Shown: piece after piece, positions 27,026 to 36,095 of the stretch
Numbering within the stretch: the first letter of the stretch is position 1
Layout of the letters: every line of letters begins with the position of its first letter
Source of the DNA: Helicobacter ibis
GTDB lineage: Bacteria > Campylobacterota > Campylobacteria > Campylobacterales > Helicobacteraceae
Direction of reading: 5' to 3'
DNA length: 64,000 nucleotides
Assembly: GCF_027859255.1 (NCBI RefSeq)
Contig: NZ_JAQHXR010000001.1
Coordinates: 542,767-606,766 of the forward strand
Position numbers and translations under genes: made by a program
Notes under the pieces: generated by a model
The model's input: only the letters and a program-made list of their open reading frames with translations
What the model was told of the DNA's origin: nothing
Databases searched by the model: none

Positions 27026-28888
27026 ATGGCAATGGTTGATTATGGTATTAATTATTGGGCTGGAGATGATTTTATAATCGAAGATGGCAAGGTTAAGGTT
27101 AATTATAAAAATAAACCAGCATTAATTGATATTGTAAAAAAAGTTAGAGAAGAGGGATATAGAGGACCACTTTTAATTAGATTTCCACATTTAATAAAAA
27201 AGCAAGTAGAAAAGATATTTCAAAATTTTGAAAATTCAATTAAAGAGCATCATTATAAGGGTAAATTTAAGGCAGTATTTCCACTAAAGGTTAATCACTA
27301 TCCTAATTTTGTCTTGCCTCTTGTAAAGTTAATGGAGCATCGTTGCTATGGTTTAGAGGCTGGAAGTAAATCAGAGCTAATAGTTGCAATGGCTTATACT
27401 AATGATAATTGCCCAATAACTGTGAATGGATTTAAAGATAAAGAAATGATTTCTTTAGGTTTTATAGCTGCCAAAATGGGACATGATATTACCCTCACTA
27501 TTGAGGGTTTAAATGAGCTTGAAACTATTATAGAAGTTGCCAAAACAATGGGCAAACCTTATCCTAAAATAGGATTACGAATTAGGTTGCATAGTGCAGG
27601 GATTGGTATATGGGCTAAAAGTGGTGGTATTAATTCTAAATTTGGACTTACTGCAACAGAGCTTGTAGAAGCTATTTCGTTATTAAAGAAAAATAAATTA
27701 ATAGAACAATTTAGCATGATTCATTTTCATATAGGTAGTCAAATTAGCGATATTGCTCCACTTAAAAAGGCGCTTAGAGAAGCGGGTAATATATATGCAG
27801 AGCTTCGAAAAATGGGAGCCAAGAATCTAAATGCAGTAAATATAGGAGGTGGTTTAGCAGTTGAATATACTCAACATGAAAATCACCAAAATAGAAACTA
27901 CACATTAGCTGAATTTAGTGGGAATGTTGTATTTACTCTAAAAGAAATAGCTAAAAACAAAAAAGAAAGAGAACCTGATATTTTTATAGAATCTGGTAGA
28001 TATGTTTCAGCCAGTCATTCTGTGCTTATAGCACCAGTTTTAGAGCTATTCTCACAAGAATACGATGAAAAAGCACTGCACTTAAAAGATGTGAATCCTC
28101 CACTAGTTGAGGAACTGTTGGATTTGTATAATACAATTAATGAAAGATATGCTATTGAGTATTTACATGATTCATTTGAACATATGGAATCTCTTCTTAC
28201 TCTTTTTGATTTGGGATATATTGATTTGCAAGATCGTTCAAACACTGAAGTTTTAGTGCATTTAATCATTAAAAAAGTAATAAAGATTCTAAAACATAAA
28301 AACCATAAAGACATAATACGAATCCAAGAGCAAGTTCAAGAGAGATATTTGCTTAATTGTAGCTTTTTTCAGAGTTTGCCTGATTATTGGGGATTATCAC
28401 AGAGTTTCCCTGTTATCCCGCTAGATAGACTTAATAAAAAGCCAACAAGAAGTGCTAGTTTATGGGATATAACTTGCGATAGCGATGGTGAGATAGGATT
28501 TAATACCGAATCCCCATTGTTTTTACATGATATTGATGTCAATAAAGAAGAGTATTTTTTGGGATTTTTCTTAGTTGGTGCTTATCAAGAAGTTCTTGGC
28601 ATGAGACATAATCTATTTACACACCCAACTGAATTTAGTGTAGTGTTTGATGATGAAGAAGATGGCTATGAGATAGAGAATTTACTAGAAGCTCAAACTA
28701 TCTTAGATGTGCTTGATGATTTGGATTACGATACAAAAGAAATAGAAAGAATCTTAAAGCAAAAAATAGATGATAGTGTGCAAATTTCTGATGAGAACAA
28801 AAAGGAAGTATTAGGACAGCTATATGTAATGTTAAGCGAGAATGGATATTTAAGAACCGTATTTAAAAGTGAGGGAGAGTTAGGTTGA
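27026..28888 (+). CDS. speA: Biosynthetic arginine decarboxylase
   Basis: 620 residues, same size as H. pylori SpeA. PLP enzyme converting arginine to agmatine for polyamine synthesis or acid resistance. N-terminus VDYGINYWAGDDFIIEDGK; PLP-lysine in AVFPLKVNHYP (about residue 92); IGGGLAVEY (glycine loop, about 275-283) and the C-terminal active-site segment ITCDSDGEIGF with its CDSDG motif. AAAGG precedes the ATG. A second ATG two codons in is an alternative start. Confidence 0.96.
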   Translation: MAMVDYGINYWAGDDFIIEDGKVKVNYKNKPALIDIVKKVREEGYRGPLLIRFPHLIKKQVEKIFQNFENSIKEHHYKGKFKAVFPLKVNHYPNFVLPLVKLMEHRCYGLEAGSKSELIVAMAYTNDNCPITVNGFKDKEMISLGFIAAKMGHDITLTIEGLNELETIIEVAKTMGKPYPKIGLRIRLHSAGIGIWAKSGGINSKFGLTATELVEAISLLKKNKLIEQFSMIHFHIGSQISDIAPLKKALREAGNIYAELRKMGAKNLNAVNIGGGLAVEYTQHENHQNRNYTLAEFSGNVVFTLKEIAKNKKEREPDIFIESGRYVSASHSVLIAPVLELFSQEYDEKALHLKDVNPPLVEELLDLYNTINERYAIEYLHDSFEHMESLLTLFDLGYIDLQDRSNTEVLVHLIIKKVIKILKHKNHKDIIRIQEQVQERYLLNCSFFQSLPDYWGLSQSFPVIPLDRLNKKPTRSASLWDITCDSDGEIGFNTESPLFLHDIDVNKEEYFLGFFLVGAYQEVLGMRHNLFTHPTEFSVVFDDEEDGYEIENLLEAQTILDVLDDLDYDTKEIERILKQKIDDSVQISDENKKEVLGQLYVMLSENGYLRTVFKSEGELG

Positions 28889-28953
28889 ATGAAATGTAAG
28901 TTTATTTTATTATCATTATTGTAAAATTGCAGTTGAGTGAAAAGGAGGTTGTA

Positions 28954-29514
28954 ATGTTGCCTGTGTGGAGTAAGGATATTAGTGTTCATAATGATAGAAT
29001 TGATGAGCAACATAAAAAATTGTTTGAAATTGCAGGAAGAGCTTATGCACTAACCAATAAGCAGACCTCAAAAGAAGAAATTATCGAGATTTTAAGAGAA
29101 CTTTTACAATACACACAAGAACATTTTAAAGATGAAGAACAATATATGGCTTCTATCTATTATCCATATTTAGAGCAACATAAAGCAAAGCACAGAGAAA
29201 TAATACGAGACATGACAGTATCTGTAACAAATATAAGAAATGTAAATGATTTAAAAACTCAACTAGGAGTAATAGCTAAAAAATGGCTATTAGAACATAT
29301 TTTAAAAGAAGATATGCAAATTGAAAAATTCAGACGTAATACATGTCAACTTCCTGCAAGAGAAATTGAAGATGACTTTGTAGAAGAAAAAGAAAAATAT
29401 GGTTGTGAGTGTCCAAATAAAGTGCATTTAGTTCCTTTAGATGTTCATAAAAGAATACAAGAAGGTGCTGTTTTTAGTTGTAAAGTATGTAGTAAACAAA
29501 TTAGAAAAATATAA
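28954..29514 (+). CDS. Bacteriohemerythrin with C-terminal Cys4-like extension
   Basis: 186 residues from ATG 28954 (AAGGAGG upstream; a TTG at 28927 is rejected). Residues 1-130 are a hemerythrin domain: W-x-x-x-x-x-x-H12 and H in DEQHKKL, HFKDEEQYM (H-x-x-x-E), YLEQHKAKH, and WLLEHILKEDMQ (H-x-x-x-x-D), the seven di-iron ligands. These bind O2 and serve as sensors or carriers in microaerophiles. After it comes a tail with CECPNK and CKVCSKQ, a C-x-C...C-x-x-C arrangement like a small zinc ribbon, not usual for free-standing hemerythrins. Ten bases before tkt. Confidence 0.9.
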   Translation: MLPVWSKDISVHNDRIDEQHKKLFEIAGRAYALTNKQTSKEEIIEILRELLQYTQEHFKDEEQYMASIYYPYLEQHKAKHREIIRDMTVSVTNIRNVNDLKTQLGVIAKKWLLEHILKEDMQIEKFRRNTCQLPAREIEDDFVEEKEKYGCECPNKVHLVPLDVHKRIQEGAVFSCKVCSKQIRKI

Positions 29515-29524
29515 AAGGGAAATA

Positions 29525-31435
29525 ATGCTAGATAATAATAAAATACAAGATTATAAACTAATGGGAGATACACTAAGATTCTTGTGTGCAGATATGGTGC
29601 AAGAAGCAAATAGCGGACACCCCGGAGCTCCAATGGGATTGGCTGATATAGCAGTAGTGCTAAGTGAGCATATAAAGCTAAACCCAAAACAACCAGAGTG
29701 GATAAATAGAGATAGGCTTGTATTTAGTGGCGGACATGCTAGTGCTTTATTGTATAGTTTGTTGCATTTATGGGGATTTGATGTATCTTTAGATGATTTA
29801 AAAAACTTCAGAAAACTTAACTCCAAAACTCCCGGACATCCAGAGTATAAACATACTAAAGGCGTTGATATTACCACAGGACCGCTAGGGCAGGGAGTGG
29901 CAAATGCAGTTGGCTTTGCCATGGCGTCTAAAATGGCACAAAATATACTTGGGAGTGAGATTATTTCACATAATGTGTATTGCTTATGTGGCGATGGGGA
30001 TTTACAAGAGGGAATCTCTTATGAGGCTTGTTCTCTAGCAGGTCATCATTGTTTGGATAATTTAATTTTGATTTATGATTCAAATCATATAACAATCGAA
30101 GGTGATACAAGTATAGCTTGGAGCGAAGATATAAAAATGCGTTTTTGTGCTCAAGCTTGGAACGTTATAGAAATAGATGGACACAATTTTTATGAAATAG
30201 ATAATGCTTTAATAAAGGCAAAATCAAGCAATAAGCCAACTTTAATTATTGCAAATACTACAATAGCAAAAGGTTCTGTGAATCTAAGCGGTTCGCATAA
30301 AGCACATGGAGCACCTTTAGGAGATGATGAAATAAGAGAATCAAAGATAGCATTAGGCTTTGAAGATAAAAAATTTGACATTAAAGATTCTGTTGCTATT
30401 AGGTTTGCAAATGTTTCTGAAATAGGTCTTGTGGAGCATAAAAGATGGGAAGAATCTCTAAAAAATAATCCAAAAAAATCAATGCTAGATTCAATGTTTA
30501 ATCCTGATTTTAGCTCCATTATATATCCAAAATTCACAAAAGATATGGCTACTAGGGTTAGTAATGGAGAGATTTTAAATGCTATTTCAAAAGCATTGCC
30601 CGGCTTTGTTGGAGGTAGTGCTGATTTAGCACCTTCAAATAATACAGAATTAAAAAATAGCGGAGATTTCCCTAATGGCGTAAATTTGCACTATGGTATA
30701 AGAGAACATGCAATGGGTGCAATTTCAAATGCATTAGCTAATTATGGAATCTTTATTCCTTTTAGTGCTACATTTTTTGTCTTTAGTGATTATTTGTTGC
30801 CTAGTGTTAGAATCGCTTCTCTTATGAAAAGTAGAGAATTTTATATTTGGACGCATGATAGTATAGGGGTTGGCGAAGATGGAGCTACACATCAACCAAT
30901 AGAACAAATAAGCCACTATAGATCAATGCCTAATTTCTATTTATTCCGCCCTGCTGATGCTAATGAAAATATAGCTTGTTGGCAAGTAGCATTGAATCTA
31001 AACTCCCCTTGTGGATTTGTCTTAAGTCGTCAAAATCTCCCATTACTAGATGAAGTAAGTACAGAATCTCTAAAGTATGGTGCATATATAAAGCAAGATT
31101 CCAAAGAACCGAAGGTTACTCTTCTAGCTAGTGGAAGTGAGGTACATATAGCGCTAAGGAGTGCAGAATCTTTAAATAATGAAGGAATAAGCACGAGGGT
31201 TGTAAGTGTGCCATGTTATGATTTATTATTAGAGCAGGATTTAACTTATATTAATTCTCTCTTTAGTGGCTATGTTGTTGCAATAGAGGCTAGTAGGGGA
31301 TTGGAGTGGTATAAATTTGCACATAAAGTAATAGGAATGAATGGCTTTGGTGCTAGTGCTAATGGAGAAGTGTTGTTTGATTATTTTGGGTTTAGCGTAG
31401 AAAATATTACAAACATAATAAAACAATCAATTTAG
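29525..31435 (+). CDS. tkt: Transketolase
   Basis: 636 residues from ATG 29525 behind AAAGGGA; the longer frame to 29441 overlaps hemerythrin and has no site. ThDP enzyme of the non-oxidative pentose phosphate pathway. NSGHPGAPMGLADIA, the ThDP motif GDGDLQEGISYEA (about 150-162) with downstream NHITIEG, PTLIIANTTIAKGS, and the C-terminal GVGEDGATHQPIEQ. The stop is directly followed by the ATG of addB. Confidence 0.96.
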   Translation: MLDNNKIQDYKLMGDTLRFLCADMVQEANSGHPGAPMGLADIAVVLSEHIKLNPKQPEWINRDRLVFSGGHASALLYSLLHLWGFDVSLDDLKNFRKLNSKTPGHPEYKHTKGVDITTGPLGQGVANAVGFAMASKMAQNILGSEIISHNVYCLCGDGDLQEGISYEACSLAGHHCLDNLILIYDSNHITIEGDTSIAWSEDIKMRFCAQAWNVIEIDGHNFYEIDNALIKAKSSNKPTLIIANTTIAKGSVNLSGSHKAHGAPLGDDEIRESKIALGFEDKKFDIKDSVAIRFANVSEIGLVEHKRWEESLKNNPKKSMLDSMFNPDFSSIIYPKFTKDMATRVSNGEILNAISKALPGFVGGSADLAPSNNTELKNSGDFPNGVNLHYGIREHAMGAISNALANYGIFIPFSATFFVFSDYLLPSVRIASLMKSREFYIWTHDSIGVGEDGATHQPIEQISHYRSMPNFYLFRPADANENIACWQVALNLNSPCGFVLSRQNLPLLDEVSTESLKYGAYIKQDSKEPKVTLLASGSEVHIALRSAESLNNEGISTRVVSVPCYDLLLEQDLTYINSLFSGYVVAIEASRGLEWYKFAHKVIGMNGFGASANGEVLFDYFGFSVENITNIIKQSI

Positions 31436-33649
31436 ATGTCAAATAATCTTTATATTTTTTCCAGTAATAGAGCAAGAAAGCAGTTTTTTTTAGAGAATTT
31501 TGATAATTCTTTTTTACCAGATTCGAAGACTTTAGGTGAGTTTTTCGAAACTATTTTAAGAGTTGATGGAAAAATAAAAATACCTGATATTCTAAGACGA
31601 ATTTATTTGTATGAATCTATCAAAGAATGCAATACGCATAGTTTAGGTGAGTTTGCTAGTAATTTTTCTAAGTTTTTATCTAATTCTGATTTTTTTTTGA
31701 AATTTTACGATGAATTATGTGCTGAATGTGTGAGTATAGAATATTTAGAGCAATTTGATATTTATGCTTTTTATGAAGATCATTTAAAAATTCTAAAAGA
31801 TATTTTTAGAATTTATCACAAAAAGCTAACTGAAAACAATTTGTATGATAAATATTTCGTTGAAGACTATAAGATAAATGTCGAGTTATTATCTAATTAT
31901 GATGAATTACAAGTTTTTATCTCTGGGTTTTTATCTAAGTTTGAATGCAAAATATTTTACGAACTCTCAGAAATAAAACCAATAATCTTAAAAATTAAAA
32001 TAAATAAATTCAGTAAAACTTATTATGAACGATTATTTGGTATGGATATTGATTGTGGATTGGTTGAGTTTTTAGTTAGAGATTCTAAGGTATCGATAAA
32101 AGCTAAAAAAAATATACAATTACACAAACAGCCTTTAATAATGGAGTTTAGTAACAAAGTATCATTAGTTGGAGCAATCTTTGCTCAAATTGATAGTTGG
32201 TTAGAGAGTGGCGTTGCACCAGAGGATATATGTGTTATTTTGCCAAATGAAGAATTTGTAGCATATCTAAAGTTATTTGATACTGCTAGAAATTTTAATT
32301 ATGCAATGGGCATAAAGCTAAAAGATACACGGATTTTTAAACAATTAAAATTAAAAACTGATGAAATTTGTGATGTTGAATCTTTTTTGAGATTCATTAG
32401 TGAATTTAACGACAATAAAGATTTATTTGTGATTAAAAAAATCCAAGAATCTTGGGAGTATTTTAAGCCAATGATTCCATATTTTGCACAATTGGATAAA
32501 GAAATTGTTTTGTCATTTTTAAAATATATCGAAGAATATACAATAGATGATGTAGGTGGTGGTAGAATCAAGGTTATAGGGATATTAGAGAGTAGGGATA
32601 TTAATTTTAGCCATGTCATAATGCCAGAGTTTATAGAGGGTGTTGTGCCAAGTTTTAGCAATAAAGATATTTTCTTAAACACAACTATTAAAAAAGAAGC
32701 CTCTTTACCAACGAAGCTAGATAGAGAAAATTTACAAAAATCATATTATTTAAATATTTTACAAAACTCAAAAGAAGTAATAATTTATACAATAAATAAT
32801 GATGATACAAAGCCTTCTAGATTCTTGCTTGATAAAGATGTCTTTTGTGGAAAAATCCACAATGCCTCAAAGGAATATGATGATTATTTTGTAAAAAATA
32901 ATTTCTATAAATATAGCGATAGTGAAATTGTAGATGTGCTAAATATCAAGGCTATAAGCCCAACTAGTTTGAAGATTTTTTTGGATTGTAAAAGGCAATA
33001 TTATTATAAATATATACTAGGCTTAAAAGATAAAGAAGTTAGAGAGCATGTATCAAATGCGATTCATAATGCTTTGCACATTGGGTTTGTGAATTTTCTA
33101 AAGCATGGCAATTTCAATCTCTTATCACAAGAAGTTTTTAGACTTATAGATGAATATGGCGAAAATGAGCTTGATAAATTTAATGTATCTTTGGCAAAAA
33201 AATATGTAAAAGACTTACTTTTAAATGAAGAAGAGAGATATAAAAGTGGATATATGCCCAAGTTTTTGGAAAAAGAATTTACTATTGATATTGGGAAGAT
33301 AACTCTAAAAGGCAGGATTGATAGAATTGATGTAAGAGGTGATGAAATATTAGTGCTAGATTATAAATACAAAAAAAACAACATAAAAAGTAGCCATGAT
33401 TTTCAGATGCTATTTTATAAGTTAGCCGCACAAAGATTCTTCCCAAATAAAAATATAAAAGTTGGAATCTATGATGTTTATAATGCAAAAATAGAATACT
33501 ATGATGAATCTAAGCTAGAAAAAGAAGAGCAAGAATTATTAAAAATATTGAATGATATAGAAGAGATAAAAGAGTTAAGTTTCACTCTTACAGATAAAAG
33601 ACAAGTGTGTGAATATTGTAGCTTTAAGTATATTTGTAATAGATATTAG
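31436..33649 (+). CDS. addB: AddB-type helicase/nuclease subunit of AddAB recombination complex
   Basis: 737 residues, ATG abutting the tkt stop. The C-terminal RecB-family nuclease domain (PF12705) carries LKGRIDRIDVRGDEILVLDYK: the catalytic D-x-x...D-Y-K pattern. The four cysteines of the AddB Fe-S staple are visible: one in FLDCKRQYYYKYILGL (about 515) and three in CEYCSFKYIC at the C-terminus. The N-terminus IFSSNRARKQFFLENF is an inactive helicase-like lobe. AddAB resects double-strand breaks for RecA loading. The partner addA is not in the window. Confidence 0.88.
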   Translation: MSNNLYIFSSNRARKQFFLENFDNSFLPDSKTLGEFFETILRVDGKIKIPDILRRIYLYESIKECNTHSLGEFASNFSKFLSNSDFFLKFYDELCAECVSIEYLEQFDIYAFYEDHLKILKDIFRIYHKKLTENNLYDKYFVEDYKINVELLSNYDELQVFISGFLSKFECKIFYELSEIKPIILKIKINKFSKTYYERLFGMDIDCGLVEFLVRDSKVSIKAKKNIQLHKQPLIMEFSNKVSLVGAIFAQIDSWLESGVAPEDICVILPNEEFVAYLKLFDTARNFNYAMGIKLKDTRIFKQLKLKTDEICDVESFLRFISEFNDNKDLFVIKKIQESWEYFKPMIPYFAQLDKEIVLSFLKYIEEYTIDDVGGGRIKVIGILESRDINFSHVIMPEFIEGVVPSFSNKDIFLNTTIKKEASLPTKLDRENLQKSYYLNILQNSKEVIIYTINNDDTKPSRFLLDKDVFCGKIHNASKEYDDYFVKNNFYKYSDSEIVDVLNIKAISPTSLKIFLDCKRQYYYKYILGLKDKEVREHVSNAIHNALHIGFVNFLKHGNFNLLSQEVFRLIDEYGENELDKFNVSLAKKYVKDLLLNEEERYKSGYMPKFLEKEFTIDIGKITLKGRIDRIDVRGDEILVLDYKYKKNNIKSSHDFQMLFYKLAAQRFFPNKNIKVGIYDVYNAKIEYYDESKLEKEEQELLKILNDIEEIKELSFTLTDKRQVCEYCSFKYICNRY

Positions 33650-33674
33650 ACAAGCATTTATGCTTGTCTTTTTA
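33648..33674. terminator. Bidirectional terminator between addB and DUF4149 gene
   Basis: 10-bp inverted repeat AGACAAGCAT / ATGCTTGTCT (33648-33657, 33660-33669) followed by TTTTT; overlaps the addB stop and lies at the 3' end of the convergent gene, so it can serve both strands. Confidence 0.85.
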
Positions 33675-34143
33675 GAATCCTATAAATAAATAAAATAGAT
33701 AAAGTAGCCATTAAGCTTTTAAAAACTAGCACTGATTGATTGTGCATATTATCAAATGCACTATTTGCAATCCCATCTTCTCCTAGTAGTTGAGATTCTA
33801 GCATATATGGCGTGTAATACATTGTAAATAAAAATATCAATATAACACTAATGAATCCTAAAATTGGTGCAAAAACATTTCTATTTATCCTTAGTGTCAA
33901 TATTTCATAAATAATTATAAAAATAGCGACAATGTTTAATAGGACATTTAGCTTTACAAAAATAGATGTCATTAAGATTCCAGATTGCAAAATGCTTATA
34001 TCTAGTCCCTCTACAATACTTGCAGCACGAAATATACTAGGCGCACTAAATGCACCACAAGCAACTAGAGCTCCAACTACAACTGCTATTAAAAACATAT
34101 ATAACGCATAAAAATAAGATTCTAATTTGAAGAATAATTTCAT
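33658..34143 (-). CDS. DUF4149 membrane protein
   Basis: 161 residues with four hydrophobic segments (starting near residues 12, 58, 93 and 137). The first reads YFYALYMFLIAVVVGALVA followed by GAFSAPSIF, and the last part has NSAFDNMHNQSVLVFK; the (F)-x-x-MH-x-x-S pattern is that of DUF4149/TMEM205-like proteins. Function unknown. Single gene, convergent with addB; shares its terminator. Start with AGGAGA upstream. Confidence 0.75.
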   Translation of the reverse strand: MKLFFKLESYFYALYMFLIAVVVGALVACGAFSAPSIFRAASIVEGLDISILQSGILMTSIFVKLNVLLNIVAIFIIIYEILTLRINRNVFAPILGFISVILIFLFTMYYTPYMLESQLLGEDGIANSAFDNMHNQSVLVFKSLMATLSILFIYRILKRQA

Positions 34144-34195
34144 TATAATCTCCTCTTTGAAATTAATGGCTATTGTATCAAAAAAGGGGTAATTA

Positions 34196-34957
34196 ATGAT
34201 AATTCTACTATCTCCAAGTGAGAAAAAAGAGCTAACACATAAAAATGAGATTCCACATATTGATGGCTTTTATAAAGAGTTTTTAACAAAAGATATAGCT
34301 AGGATAGTGGAAAATTATATTAAGTGCCTTAGGGAAAATAGCGAAGGTGAGATATCCAAAATGCTTGGCGTAAAACATATTGTGCTAGATGAGCTTGTAT
34401 TGTTACAGAATATTAATAATACTCCTTTATTACAAGCAATAGAAAGATATAGCGGAGTTGCATTTAAGGCACTAGGATATGAATCTCTTAATAAAAAAGA
34501 GAAAGAATATATTAATGGCAGAGTTTTTATATTTTCAAACTTATTTGGGATTCTTAGAGCTTGTGATTTGATACCTTATTATGATTTAAAGCAAGGAGAA
34601 GGATTTGCTTGTGGAGAATATACTTTTAAGACCAAAGATATTTATGCTAATAATGCAAAAAATTACATAGAAGAATTAAAGACACAAAGCAATTTTGTTC
34701 TTGATTTAAGGGCTGGATTCTATCAGAAGTGCCTAAAATTACCACAAGACTTCAAAATTTGTGAGCTAAACTTTATAAAAAATGGTAAAAGTGTAAGCCA
34801 TTATGCAAAACATTACAGAGGACTTCTGCTAAGAGAATGTGCAAGAAATAATATACAAACATTTGATTCTATTAAATATTTAAAACTAGAAGGGCTAGAG
34901 ATAATAAATATAGAAGAGAGTGGGCAAAAATTAAGCATTACATATAATTTGGTATAA
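34196..34957 (+). CDS. yaaA: YaaA (DUF328) peroxide-stress protein
   Basis: 253 residues. N-terminus IILLSPSEKKEL, then YSGVAFKALGYESL, FSNLFGILRACDLIPYYDL, and C-terminal VSHYAKHYRGLLLRE with the conserved (S)-x-(Y)-x-K-x-x-RG; this is the YaaA family. E. coli YaaA lowers free iron during peroxide stress and binds DNA through a helix-hairpin-helix. AGGGG precedes the ATG. Followed after 23 bases by fabG. Confidence 0.92.
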   Translation: MIILLSPSEKKELTHKNEIPHIDGFYKEFLTKDIARIVENYIKCLRENSEGEISKMLGVKHIVLDELVLLQNINNTPLLQAIERYSGVAFKALGYESLNKKEKEYINGRVFIFSNLFGILRACDLIPYYDLKQGEGFACGEYTFKTKDIYANNAKNYIEELKTQSNFVLDLRAGFYQKCLKLPQDFKICELNFIKNGKSVSHYAKHYRGLLLRECARNNIQTFDSIKYLKLEGLEIINIEESGQKLSITYNLV

Positions 34958-34980
34958 TTTTTAATTTTAAGGAATGTAAG

Positions 34981-35724
34981 ATGAAATTTCGTGGTAAAAA
35001 TGTATTAATAACTGGTGCTAGTAAGGGCATAGGTGCAGAGAGTGCTAGATTCTTATCATCACTTGGGCTAAAGGTATGGATAAACTATCGCTCAAACCCT
35101 GAAATAGCAGATGCACTAAAAGAAGAAATAGAGAGAAACGGCGGAGAAGTTGCTGTAATTTGCTTTGATGCAACAAATGAAGAGCAGTTTGTAGAAGCCT
35201 TTAATATCATTAATAAAAGCGATGGAGAGTTGGCATATTTGGTAAATAATGCTGGAATCACAAATGATAAATTGTCTATAAGAATGAAAGTGGAAGATTT
35301 TAATTCTGTGATTAATTGCAATTTAACATCAGCTTTTATTGGTTGTAGAGAAGCTTTAAAGCATATGAGAAAGCAAGGTTATGGAAGCGTTGTTAATATA
35401 TCATCCATAGTTGGTGAAATGGGCAATATTGGTCAATGTAACTATGCAGCAAGCAAGGGTGGCATGATAGCTATGACAAAATCTTTTGCTAAAGAAGGCG
35501 GTAGCAAAGAGATAAGGTTTAACTGCATAACACCTGGATTTATTAAAAGCGATATGACAGAATCTTTAAAAGAAGAAATAAAGCAAAATTATTATTCAAA
35601 TATCCCTCTTGGTAGGTTTGGAGAAAGTAGAGAAGTTGCTTCTTGTATAGCGTTTTTATTGTCTGATTATGCAAGCTATATAACAGGCGAGATTTTAAAA
35701 GTAAATGGCGGATTATATATGTAA
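34981..35724 (+). CDS. fabG: 3-oxoacyl-[ACP] reductase
   Basis: 247-residue short-chain dehydrogenase. NADPH motif TGASKGIG at 11-18, NNAG at about 90, catalytic Ser in NISSIVGEMG and Tyr-x-x-x-Lys in YAASKGG. Reduces beta-ketoacyl-ACP in fatty acid elongation. Placement before acpP, fabF and accA gives a fatty-acid synthesis cluster, which supports FabG over other SDRs. Confidence 0.93.
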   Translation: MKFRGKNVLITGASKGIGAESARFLSSLGLKVWINYRSNPEIADALKEEIERNGGEVAVICFDATNEEQFVEAFNIINKSDGELAYLVNNAGITNDKLSIRMKVEDFNSVINCNLTSAFIGCREALKHMRKQGYGSVVNISSIVGEMGNIGQCNYAASKGGMIAMTKSFAKEGGSKEIRFNCITPGFIKSDMTESLKEEIKQNYYSNIPLGRFGESREVASCIAFLLSDYASYITGEILKVNGGLYM

Positions 35725-35791
35725 AAAAGTTTAAGAATTTTTTAGCTAGAATAGCATGTTTAAGACAAAATTTTATTTAGGAGAGTTCTAA

Positions 35792-36025
35792 ATGGCAGTT
35801 TTTGATGATGTAAAAGCGGTTGTTGTTGAGCAATTAAATGTAAATGACGGAGAGGTTAAGCCAGAATCTAAGTTCGTTGATGATTTGGGTGCGGATTCTT
35901 TAGATGTTGTTGAGCTTATTATGGCACTAGAAGAAAAGTTTGAAATTGAAATTCCAGATGAAGATGCAGAAAAAATTGTAACTGTAGGCGATGTAGTAGC
36001 ATATATAGAAAAAGCAAAATCTTAA
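35792..36025 (+). CDS. acpP: Acyl carrier protein
   Basis: 77 residues, acidic. Phosphopantetheine serine in [19 protein letters not shown] (DSL motif, Ser at about residue 38). Carries growing acyl chains for FabG, FabF and others. GGAGAG lies before the ATG. A 7-bp hairpin follows in the gap to fabF. Confidence 0.97.
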   Translation: MAVFDDVKAVVVEQLNVNDGEVKPESKFVDDLGADSLDVVELIMALEEKFEIEIPDEDAEKIVTVGDVVAYIEKAKS

Positions 36026-36031
36026 ATTATA

Positions 36032-36049
36032 GTATGCCTTTTGGCATAC
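36032..36049 (+). terminator. Hairpin between acpP and fabF, possible attenuator
   Basis: 7-bp perfect stem GTATGCC (36032-36038) / GGCATAC (36043-36049) with a TTTT loop, not followed by a U-tract (GAATCTTAC). It could partially terminate, or stabilise the acpP transcript, allowing far more ACP than FabF from one operon. Confidence 0.55.
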
Positions 36050-36095
36050 GAATCTTACAAAATTCTATAAATTACAATTTAAGGATCATATAGAC

